Translations under genes and position numbers: made by a program
Notes under the pieces: generated by a model
Database searches by the model: none
Told to the model about the DNA's origin: nothing
What the model saw: the letters and a program-made list of their open reading frames with translations, nothing else
Shown here: one piece after another, positions 15,952-23,315 of the stretch
Layout of the letters: each line of letters starts with the position of its first letter
How positions within the stretch are numbered: the first letter of the stretch is position 1
Assembly (NCBI GenBank): GCA_020425605.1
Contig: JAGQRH010000035.1
Coordinates: forward strand, 1-36,097
From: Planctomycetota bacterium
Lineage (GTDB): Bacteria; Planctomycetota; UBA8742; UBA2392
DNA: 36,097 nt
Direction of reading: 5' to 3'

Positions 15952-17565
15952 TCAGCGCAATTCAATCTTTGTGCGCGCCTTGAATTTCAGGCGGATCGGC
16001 ACTTCCGGAAAATCGGAGTGTTCCTGAAGCTGGTGCAGCAGGTACTTCCGCCAGTTCTCGGGGAACAGGTCCGGGTCATTCACAAAAACCACGATCTTGG
16101 GCGGGAAGGTCTCTACCTGCGTGGCATAGAAGATCTTGCCCAGCTTGCTCTTGCGCGGCTGCGGGTGGTGGCGGTCAAACGCCTCACTGACAACCCGGTT
16201 CAGCTCACCGGTGCCCATGCGGGTTCCAGCCTGCGTGTGCAGGTCTCGCGCGACCTTCAGCAGCTCAAAGACGTTCTCATTGTCTTTGGCCGACATGAAA
16301 ACCATCGGGGCATAGTCGATCGCGTGCAGCTTGGTCCGCAGGTAATCGGTGAATTCGCCCGTGGTGCTGCCCTGCACCAGGTCCCACTTGTTCACGGCGA
16401 TGATGATCGGCTTGCAGTCCTCAACCGCCAGGTCTACCAGGTGCTTATCGATCTTGGTGACCGGGTCGCGGGCATCGAGCATGAGCACTACAACACTCGC
16501 CCGGCGCACCGCCCGGAAGCTGCGAGACTGGCTGAAGAACTCCACACTGTGCTGTAGCGTGCTGCGCTTGCGAACGCCGGCCGTGTCGATCGCAACGAAC
16601 GTCTTGCCCTTGTAAGTGAAGCGCACGTCAACGGAATCTCGCGTAGTGCCTTCAAGCTCCGAAGCAATCACGCGCTCGTCGGCCGCCAGCGCATTCACCA
16701 GGGTCGACTTGCCGACGTTGCGCCGCCCTACGATCGCCAGCAGAAGCTCCGGCGGGTCCATCTTCTCGGCGGCGGTCTTGGGCGGCAGTAGCTCACAAAT
16801 CGCCGCGCCCACCTGTTTCATTTTGCGGGCCCCCTTGGCGCTGCACGTCAGCGGGTCGCCGAGTCCGAACTCGTAGAAGTGATCCGCCAGATGGTCGTGT
16901 TTCGGGTCGTCGGCCTTGTTCGCAACCAGCAAGACTTTGCGACCGGCGCGACGAAGCATCATGGCCGCTTCTTCGTCGAGGCCAGTCGGGCCTTCCATTA
17001 CGTCGACCAGCAGCACAACCACGTCAGCTGAGGCGACGGCGTTGCTGATCTGCTCATGTACATGCTCATTGACGCGCTGCTCATCGACGACGCCGATGCC
17101 CGCCGTGTCGAACAGTTCCACCACGCGCAGCATGCCCTCGGCGGTTCGTATGCGTACCGAAGTGCTGACGCGGTCGCGCGTTGTGCCGGGGCGAGGGTCT
17201 TCAATGGAAATGCGGCTGCCTGCCAGCCGATTGAACAGGCTGCTCTTGCCTACGTTCGGGCGCCCGACGATGGCAACAATCGGCAGGCGCAGGCTTGAGC
17301 TGCGCGGTACCACGCCCAGTTCAGCGGCCGTCTTGGCGCGTTTGGTGAATGGCTTGCCCTGCGGGGTTTCGCGCAGGAACGGCTGATGTTCCTGCTGGGT
17401 GTCTGTGGGCGGCTTCTTCTTCTTCTTGCGCTTGGGCTTGCCGACGACCTTGGCGTTGGGACGACGGGCCTTTCGCGCAGCGGTGCCCGCCTTGCGTTTC
17501 TTGGCTTTCGTGCTGCCAGCGCGATCGCGCCGCTTGGCTGCTCCCTTTTTGAACTTCTTAGGCAT
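15952..17565 (-). CDS. der: Ribosome biogenesis GTPase Der (EngA)
   Basis: Der has two tandem GTPase domains and helps assemble the 50S subunit. Domain 1: GRPNVGKSS (101-109), GTTRDRVS, DTAG and NKAD (216-219). Domain 2: GRRNVGKST (280-288), GTTRDSVD, DTAG and NKWD (392-395). A KH-like domain completes the protein (537 residues). Der usually has about 440-490 residues; here an extra N-terminal region of some 90 residues is almost wholly Lys/Arg/Ala, with runs such as KPKRKKKKK, and probably binds RNA. Start: ATG at 17565, since the basic tail is continuous from there. Confidence 0.95.
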   Translation of the reverse strand: MPKKFKKGAAKRRDRAGSTKAKKRKAGTAARKARRPNAKVVGKPKRKKKKKPPTDTQQEHQPFLRETPQGKPFTKRAKTAAELGVVPRSSSLRLPIVAIVGRPNVGKSSLFNRLAGSRISIEDPRPGTTRDRVSTSVRIRTAEGMLRVVELFDTAGIGVVDEQRVNEHVHEQISNAVASADVVVLLVDVMEGPTGLDEEAAMMLRRAGRKVLLVANKADDPKHDHLADHFYEFGLGDPLTCSAKGARKMKQVGAAICELLPPKTAAEKMDPPELLLAIVGRRNVGKSTLVNALAADERVIASELEGTTRDSVDVRFTYKGKTFVAIDTAGVRKRSTLQHSVEFFSQSRSFRAVRRASVVVLMLDARDPVTKIDKHLVDLAVEDCKPIIIAVNKWDLVQGSTTGEFTDYLRTKLHAIDYAPMVFMSAKDNENVFELLKVARDLHTQAGTRMGTGELNRVVSEAFDRHHPQPRKSKLGKIFYATQVETFPPKIVVFVNDPDLFPENWRKYLLHQLQEHSDFPEVPIRLKFKARTKIELR

Positions 17566-17599
17566 GCGGAGATAACACCAATTCCGGCCAAAAGCGAAA

Positions 17600-17620
17600 G
17601 CCCGCGACGGTGTCGCGGGC
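17600..17620 (-). terminator. Terminator after the BI-1 family gene
   Basis: Nine-base-pair perfect stem (GCCCGCGAC / GTCGCGGGC) with a 3-nt loop. On the minus strand CTTTCGCTTTT follows. It lies between the 17648 gene and der. Confidence 0.65.
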
Positions 17621-17647
17621 CACGCGATTCAAACAACCTTCAAGCGC

Positions 17648-18475
17648 CTAGCGCCTGCTGCCACCCAGGAAGTACAGGATGTACTGGAACAGGATGAAGA
17701 AGTCATAGAACAGCATCAGGGCCGCACCGACGGCGTCATTGCGCTGGAAGTAGTTGCGCGTGACGCGGGAGGTGTCATAGAACGTATAGCCAACGAACAG
17801 GATCAGGATGCCAGCCATCACCAGCCGCGAAATCGGCGTCGGGAAAGGCACGAAGATGTTCAGCAGGATCAGCCCCAGCGCCAGCAGCAGCCCGGCAAAC
17901 AGATAGCCGCCAAGCCCGCGGAAGTCTTTGCCTGTGCTCAGCACGTAGACCGTAATCCCGCCCCACACCACGGTAGCGATACCGAATGCGTACACGATGC
18001 TCATGCCCATACCGGCCTTCATGAAGAAGGTCAGCATCGGCGCGATACTCACGCCGCAGGCACCGGCAAAGACATACAGCAGGCCGGTCTTCAGCGGGCT
18101 GTTTGCCTTGCGCGTGAAGATGACGAACAGGAACGAAGCGAAAAACAGTACGGTCGAGGCAATCCGCATCGTGCTGAGACCCGAGAGGTTCTCGGTCGCG
18201 ATGAAATGCTCGGTGGCATAGTAGCCGCCGACGCTTGCGGCCGTTGCAGCCGCCAGCGCACTCGCAAAATACGCATAAACGCGCTTCGCGAACGCCGCTA
18301 CTGCAGGGTGCGAAAGGTCGCCTTCATAAGGCCCTTCCGGTGCATACATGCCAGCAGCATGACCGGTCACGCCGTACGGCTGGCTGCCATATGCCTGCTG
18401 GGATGCCGCATTCTCAACCGGGCCATAGTTCTGGTAGCCGCGGTTGCCGTATGGGTCTTTGTTGTTCGGGAACAT
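17648..18475 (-). CDS. Bax inhibitor-1/YccA family membrane protein
   Basis: 275 residues. The first 55 residues are soluble and rich in Gly, Tyr, Asn and Gln (QNYGPVENAASQQAYG), then seven hydrophobic helices follow from about residue 70. The C-terminal LMLFYDFFILFQYILYFLGG matches the end of BI-1/YccA proteins, and the segment TFYDTSRV is typical before helix 6. Bacterial members are linked to calcium leak (BsYetJ) or to FtsH modulation (YccA); which applies is unknown. Its own terminator follows at 17600. Confidence 0.88.
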   Translation of the reverse strand: MFPNNKDPYGNRGYQNYGPVENAASQQAYGSQPYGVTGHAAGMYAPEGPYEGDLSHPAVAAFAKRVYAYFASALAAATAASVGGYYATEHFIATENLSGLSTMRIASTVLFFASFLFVIFTRKANSPLKTGLLYVFAGACGVSIAPMLTFFMKAGMGMSIVYAFGIATVVWGGITVYVLSTGKDFRGLGGYLFAGLLLALGLILLNIFVPFPTPISRLVMAGILILFVGYTFYDTSRVTRNYFQRNDAVGAALMLFYDFFILFQYILYFLGGSRR

Positions 18476-18503
18476 TGATCGCTCCTAGTCTCGGCCGCCT
18501 ATT

Positions 18504-19496
18504 CTACTTCAGCCCGGTTGCACGTCGAACCTGATCCATCACGTTCGTCGCAATTTCGCGGGCCTTTTCGGCGCCCCTTCGCAGGACTTCGTTCACGTAG
18601 TCCTCGTTGGCACTCAGCTCCTCGTAACGCTTACGGGCCTCGCCGAAAGTCGCCATGAAGTGGTCCAGCAGGCGCTTCTTGAAGTCGCCGTAGCCGACCC
18701 CTCCCTTAACGTATAGTTGGCGAATCTCTTCCAATTCTTGCTCGGGCGCGAACAGTTTCAGCAGCGCGAACACGTTGCAGGTGGCCGGGTCCTTGGGGTC
18801 TTCCAGCGGGGTACTGTCCGTCTTGATGCCCATAATCCGCTTCTTGACCTGCTTCTCGGGCGCAAACAGCTCGATCGTGTTGTCGTAGCTCTTGGACATT
18901 TTCTGCCCGTCAATGCCGGGCACGACGGCCGTGTCTTCCAGGATGTGCGGATTTGGAAGCTTCAGCACACCACCTTCGCCGGTCGCCGGGTCGAAGTCCT
19001 TGCAGTAGGTCTGGTTGAACTTGACCGCAATGTCGCGCGTGATCTCGAGATGCTGCTTCTGGTCCTTGCCGACCGGCACCACGTCGCTGTGGTAGACCAG
19101 GATGTCCGCCGCCATCAACACGGGGTACGCAAACAGGCCGTGATCGGCGCTGATGCCGCGGGCGGTCTTGTCCTTGTAGCTGTGGGCGCGCTCGAGCAGC
19201 CCCATGGGCGTGACGGTGCTCAGGATCCAGCTCAGCTCGGTGACCTCCGGGACGTCGCTCTGCTTGAACAGCGTCGCTTTTTCCGGGTCGAGCCCGAGCG
19301 ACAGGAAGTTGAGCGCCACGTCGTGGGTCAGCTCACGCATGCGGTCCGCCTCGCGGATCGTCGTGAGGGCGTGCAGGTCGGCGATGAAGTACAGCCCGTG
19401 GCCCTTGTGCTGAAGCTCAACGAACTGCCGGATCGCGCCGAAGTAGTTGCCGATGTGAAGCTTGCCCGAAGGCTGTACACCACTGAGGATTCGCAT
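18504..19496 (-). CDS. trpS: Tryptophan--tRNA ligase
   Basis: Class I aminoacyl-tRNA synthetase charging tRNA-Trp, 330 residues, the normal length for bacterial TrpRS. Signatures: PSGKLHIGNYFGA with the HIGH-type motif at 14-17, ADLHALTT near 40-46, MAADILVY around 128-135, PVGKDQKQHLE near 141-151 and KMSKS at 199-203. The ATG at 19496 gives the standard family start. A small hairpin (GGGCGC/GCGCCC, 19517-19531) lies about 20 nt upstream; no T-box sequence was seen. Confidence 0.96.
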   Translation of the reverse strand: MRILSGVQPSGKLHIGNYFGAIRQFVELQHKGHGLYFIADLHALTTIREADRMRELTHDVALNFLSLGLDPEKATLFKQSDVPEVTELSWILSTVTPMGLLERAHSYKDKTARGISADHGLFAYPVLMAADILVYHSDVVPVGKDQKQHLEITRDIAVKFNQTYCKDFDPATGEGGVLKLPNPHILEDTAVVPGIDGQKMSKSYDNTIELFAPEKQVKKRIMGIKTDSTPLEDPKDPATCNVFALLKLFAPEQELEEIRQLYVKGGVGYGDFKKRLLDHFMATFGEARKRYEELSANEDYVNEVLRRGAEKAREIATNVMDQVRRATGLK

Positions 19497-19691
19497 GTTT
19501 GTATTCCCGCGGTCGGGGGCGCCATGCGCCCGCGTGTCCCTGATAGGCCGCGGATAACTAAACGTCGCGGCCGCCGAAGTGCAACCGGCGGCCCTGGATC
19601 TCGAAGAACGAATTCAGGGCGCCGGCTCAGTCGCGGCGCCACCATCGCTGAAGTTGGAACGTTCGGTAGGTCATACCCCCTAAACGTGAAG

Positions 19692-19720
19692 TGGGCAGGA
19701 AAAGTTTCATCGGGTATAGT
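19692..19720 (+). promoter_or_regulatory. Candidate promoter of the 19739 gene
   Basis: TGGGCA (19692-19697), a 17-bp spacer and TATAGT (19715-19720). The start would be near 19727, only about 12 nt before the ATG. Confidence 0.45.
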
Positions 19721-19738
19721 TCAGGCACAAGGGCGCCC

Positions 19739-20404
19739 ATGAGCAGCTATTACATCGACACTGCCAGCGGCCCGCGCGGCCCCTACCCCGCCCAGCAGAT
19801 CATCAATGGCGTACAGCAGGGGCGCATTCCGACCAATGCTACGTTGCGCGATGCGGACACCGGGCAAACGCTGCGTGCGGTAGACCTTACGGCTCAGTCC
19901 GCGCCTGCTGACTCCGGCGGATACGCACCCGTTTCACAACCCGCCGGACCACACCCACAATTCATGCCACAGCGACCGCCCCAGCCGCAGTATCAGGCGC
20001 AGCAGCCGCAATATCCGCAGCCGCGCTACCCGCAAGGCCAATACCCCCAAACCGGCCCGGCGTATCCGCAGCAATACCCGCAGCCATACCCGCCGCAGCA
20101 GTACGGCCAGTACCCCGCGCCGGGCGCCTACCAGCCTTACGGAAACAGCCAGATGCCGCCGCAGTACGGGGCGGGAGAAACCAGCGGGCTGGCAACCGGC
20201 TCACTGATCTGCTCGCTGGTGTCGCTGGTGGTCTGCCTGCCCCTGTGCATCGTGGGGATCATCCTCGGCATCATGGCTCTGAACGAATGCCAGCCGAACG
20301 GCCCCAAACGCGGACGTGGGCTGGCGCTCGGCGGGATCTGGACCGGTGTCGGTATCCTGCTGCTGATGGTTCTGGTGATCGGGTTGATGGTCGCGGTGCG
20401 CTAA
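19739..20404 (+). CDS. GYF_2-like domain protein with Pro/Gln/Tyr linker and two-helix DUF4190-like tail
   Basis: 221 residues in three parts. Residues 1-55 resemble a GYF_2 domain (YYIDTASGPRGPYPAQQI), a small fold that binds proline-rich peptides. Residues 60-145 are almost only Pro, Gln, Tyr and Gly (QYPQPRYPQGQYPQ). Residues 150-221 have two hydrophobic helices separated by a short polar loop (NECQPNGPKRGRG), as in DUF4190. The ATG at 19739 starts the GYF part. The GYF domain might bind the protein's own proline-rich linker; role unknown. Its stop overlaps the stop of the opposite gene by 3 bases. Confidence 0.75.
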   Translation: MSSYYIDTASGPRGPYPAQQIINGVQQGRIPTNATLRDADTGQTLRAVDLTAQSAPADSGGYAPVSQPAGPHPQFMPQRPPQPQYQAQQPQYPQPRYPQGQYPQTGPAYPQQYPQPYPPQQYGQYPAPGAYQPYGNSQMPPQYGAGETSGLATGSLICSLVSLVVCLPLCIVGIILGIMALNECQPNGPKRGRGLALGGIWTGVGILLLMVLVIGLMVAVR

Positions 20405-21666
20405 TCCTTGCGGTCTTCTTCCGGCTCCACCAGCGGCAAACGCGCACGGATCTCGTCCGGCAGCTCATTGAAGAAGATCGGCATGTATCGCGCCGGGTAC
20501 AGGATGCCCAGGCCGTTCTTGTACAGGCGCTTCACGATCGGTATGTGCGCCACGCCAAGCTTGCCCATATAGAGGATCTCGAAGTCCTCGGGGTTTGTCT
20601 GCCACAGCTCCTTCACCTGCTCATAGCCGAAGAAGTAGATGTGGTCCTTGGTGTAGCCGCCGCCGCGGAAGACGCGTTCGCAGATCGTGTAGGCCTCTTC
20701 CTTCGTGAACTTGTTCTGGTGCGTCAGCGTGTGGAAGATTTCTCCAAAGCTGAGCTCTTCCTTGTCCATCAGGTAGACGGCCTTGACCCGGCCGGCCAGA
20801 AGGCGCCGGCGCCGGTTGCTCAGCACCCCCGCCAGCTCTTCATTGAAAGTCGCAAGCCCCTCTTCCGTAGAGAGATAGCCGGACGCCGACATGTCGACCC
20901 GCGGGAAGCCGTGGAAGAACAGCGACCGAAACGGCTGCATCTCTCCGTTGCGGGTTCTCAGCACGTGGGTCTGCACTTCGTGCACGCCAAGGCTGGCGAT
21001 GTCCGTGGGCCCGTAAGTGGCGCCCTTGCGCAGCGCCACGCTGGCCTCGCCGGCAGCCGCGTCGCTGGAGAGATACTTGCGCACGCGCACGTTGCACAGG
21101 AAGCGCTGGCGCCGCACGATGCCGTCCAGCTTCTGCTTGGCCTCGCGCGCGTCGAACTGGTTCGGCTCAATGGGCTCGGGCTCCAGCTTCAGCCACTCTT
21201 CGGCCTTGGCGAGCGTTTTCTTGTCTGCCGTGCCGAACAGCAACCTTGACCTGTCAAGAAACTCAGGCGTGTCACGGCTTTCCAGCATGCAGATGGTGTT
21301 GAACACCTCGTCGCGCTTGGCCCGGAAGATGCGACCAAGCTCGGAGTCGACGATCGGCAGGTTCAGCAGCTCGACCTTTGTGGCCTCGGGGTCGAACGTC
21401 AGCTCGCGATAACGGTACTTCGGGTTGTTCTTGGGCGTCTTGTCGCGCGTGATGTAAGCGCGGGCAATCTCGGTACTGTTGGCCGGGTTGATGTACTTCA
21501 GCACCCGCAGGTTGCTGCTGGCCATGGAAATGTGGCGGTCGGCCTCCAGCAGCAGGAAGAAGTCCTGGCTCTCAAAGGCCTCCTGAAAGATCTTCTCCGT
21601 CCGGCGGGACTCTGGCGTCAATTCGTTAGTCCAGTTTGAAATCGCGTCGGAACGATGCCATGTCAC
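20401..21666 (-). CDS. QEGLA/DUF1704 family zinc metallopeptidase (MATCAP-like)
   Basis: Family once named flavohemoglobin expression-modulating QEGLA motif protein and later tied to eukaryotic tubulin tyrosine carboxypeptidase MATCAP. Both family marks are here: HEVQTH (229-234, the HExxxH zinc motif) and STEEGLATFNE (266-276), the QEGLA box supplying the third ligand. No signal peptide, so cytoplasmic; the bacterial substrate is unknown. The start is uncertain: a GTG at 21666 overlaps ffh by 41 bp, while a TTG at 21618 starts 7 nt after ffh ends. Neither has a clear ribosome-binding site. It follows ffh closely, so the two are probably co-transcribed. Confidence 0.82.
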   Translation of the reverse strand: MTWHRSDAISNWTNELTPESRRTEKIFQEAFESQDFFLLLEADRHISMASSNLRVLKYINPANSTEIARAYITRDKTPKNNPKYRYRELTFDPEATKVELLNLPIVDSELGRIFRAKRDEVFNTICMLESRDTPEFLDRSRLLFGTADKKTLAKAEEWLKLEPEPIEPNQFDAREAKQKLDGIVRRQRFLCNVRVRKYLSSDAAAGEASVALRKGATYGPTDIASLGVHEVQTHVLRTRNGEMQPFRSLFFHGFPRVDMSASGYLSTEEGLATFNEELAGVLSNRRRRLLAGRVKAVYLMDKEELSFGEIFHTLTHQNKFTKEEAYTICERVFRGGGYTKDHIYFFGYEQVKELWQTNPEDFEILYMGKLGVAHIPIVKRLYKNGLGILYPARYMPIFFNELPDEIRARLPLVEPEEDRKD

Positions 21667-23095
21667 TCGCGGCCCGACGCACGTTTGCCTTGGCGCGTTT
21701 TTTGGAGCCCTTCAGCGCCTTCATCTGCTGTTTGGCCGCCTTCTTCTTGTCACGCCCGAGCTTCCATGCCGCAGCCTTGCCCATCAGGCCCTGGTTCTTG
21801 AGGCCCTGCACCATCTCACGCATCTGCTCAAAGCTCTTGAGAAGGCGGTTCAGCTCATCGAGGCTGCGCCCGCTGCCGCCGCTGATACGGCGCTTGCGCG
21901 ACATGTTCAGCTGTTCGGGCAGGCGACGCTCTTTCGGCGTCATGGACAGGATGATTGCTTCTACGTGGTCGAGCCCGCGCTCATTGACCTGGTCCAGCGG
22001 CAGGTCCTGCGCACCGGGGATCATCTTCAACAGGTCCTGCATCGGGCCCATCTTACGGATCGCCTTGATCTGCTGCAGGAAGTCCTCAAGCGTGAACTCG
22101 TCTTCCAGCAGCTTCTGCTCAAGCTCCAGCGCCTGGTCTTCGTTGATTGCGCTTTGCGCCTTTTCCACGAGGCTGACCACGTCGCCCATGCCCAGGATTC
22201 GGCCGGCGATACGATCGGCGTGGAAGACTTCCAGCCCGTCCATCTTTTCGCTGACACCGATGAAACGGATCGGCTTGCCGGTAACTGCGCGCACGGTCAT
22301 GACTGCGCCGCCGCGTGAGTCACCGTCCAACTTGGTCAAGATCGCGCCGGTCAGTGGCAGTTGCTCATCGAAGGCCTTGGCGGATTTCACCGCGTCCTGG
22401 CCGGTCATGCCGTCGCACACGAAGAACACTTCATCCGGCTTGGCGCGCGTGGCGACTTCCTGAACTTCCTTCATCAGGGATTCGTCAACGTGCAACCGGC
22501 CGGCCGTGTCGAGGATGACCACGTCGTGCCCGTTTTTCTTGGCGAACTCGACGGCCTTGGCGCAGACTTCCGGCGGCGTGGCCTTGCGGTCCGCGAACAC
22601 GGGAATCCCGATGCCCTTGCCGACGACTTCAAGCTGGTCCACGGCGGCCGGGCGCTGCAAGTCCGCGGCGACCAGCAGCGGGTTCTTCTTGAACTTCTGT
22701 TTCAGGTAGACGGCCAGCTTGCCGCAGGTCGTAGTTTTGCCGGCGCCCTGCAGTCCGGCCATCAGGATGACCGTCGGGCGGTCGCTGCGGAACTTCATCT
22801 TGGAACGGCCCTGTTCGTCGACAGTGCCTTCCTCATTCATCATGCGGATCAGCTCGTCGTGAACGATCTTGACGAACTGCTCACCGGGGCGGACGCCCTG
22901 CAGCACTTCCGCACCGAGCGCTTTTTCGCGCACGCGCTCCGTGAAGTTCTTGGCGACCTTCAGGCTTACGTCTGCCTCAAGCAGCGCGGTACGGATCGCG
23001 CGCACGGCCTCAACGACGTTTTCTTCTGTGATCTTGTCGGACCCCGACATCTTGCGCCAAAGGTCCGAAAAGCGGGTGGAGATGTTCTCGAACAT
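21626..23095 (-). CDS. ffh: Signal recognition particle protein Ffh (SRP54)
   Basis: Ffh binds signal sequences of nascent membrane proteins and docks with FtsY. 489 residues: N domain (1-100), GTPase G domain with GLQGAGKTTT (114-123), DTAGR (196-200) and TKLDGDSRGG (254-263), then the Met-rich M domain with the SRP-RNA-binding helix SRKRRISGGSGRSLDELNRL (399-418). The C-terminus beyond residue 440 is a Lys/Ala-rich tail longer than usual. ATG at 23095. The DUF1704 peptidase gene follows directly. Confidence 0.96.
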   Translation of the reverse strand: MFENISTRFSDLWRKMSGSDKITEENVVEAVRAIRTALLEADVSLKVAKNFTERVREKALGAEVLQGVRPGEQFVKIVHDELIRMMNEEGTVDEQGRSKMKFRSDRPTVILMAGLQGAGKTTTCGKLAVYLKQKFKKNPLLVAADLQRPAAVDQLEVVGKGIGIPVFADRKATPPEVCAKAVEFAKKNGHDVVILDTAGRLHVDESLMKEVQEVATRAKPDEVFFVCDGMTGQDAVKSAKAFDEQLPLTGAILTKLDGDSRGGAVMTVRAVTGKPIRFIGVSEKMDGLEVFHADRIAGRILGMGDVVSLVEKAQSAINEDQALELEQKLLEDEFTLEDFLQQIKAIRKMGPMQDLLKMIPGAQDLPLDQVNERGLDHVEAIILSMTPKERRLPEQLNMSRKRRISGGSGRSLDELNRLLKSFEQMREMVQGLKNQGLMGKAAAWKLGRDKKKAAKQQMKALKGSKKRAKANVRRAASDMASFRRDFKLD

Positions 23096-23172
23096 GCTTG
23101 TTCCCGTAACTCAAAGGTCAGCCAGTGTAGCAGAAGGCGAGGCTTATACACCCGGCTAGCGATGTTGTCCCG

Positions 23173-23200
23173 TTGCGTTATGTCCTCCGGCCCCTACACT
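23173..23200 (+). promoter_or_regulatory. Candidate promoter of ygiQ
   Basis: TTGCGT (23173-23178), a 16-bp spacer and TACACT (23195-23200); start near 23207 and a leader of about 108 nt before the ATG at 23316. Confidence 0.5.
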
Positions 23201-23315
23201 TGCACTCCAGTGACTAGCCAGTATGTCGGGCTTCCGACGAAACCCTGGCGAAGTCGGGTCCAGCGCGGGTCGGAATTGCCGGCTGCAGCGCTACAGATGT
23301 CCGAGAGGGACTGAG

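Noticed and set aside
19497..19738. T-box leader for trpS
   Set aside because: No T-box consensus, specifier loop or terminator was found in the region; only a small hairpin and short spacing.
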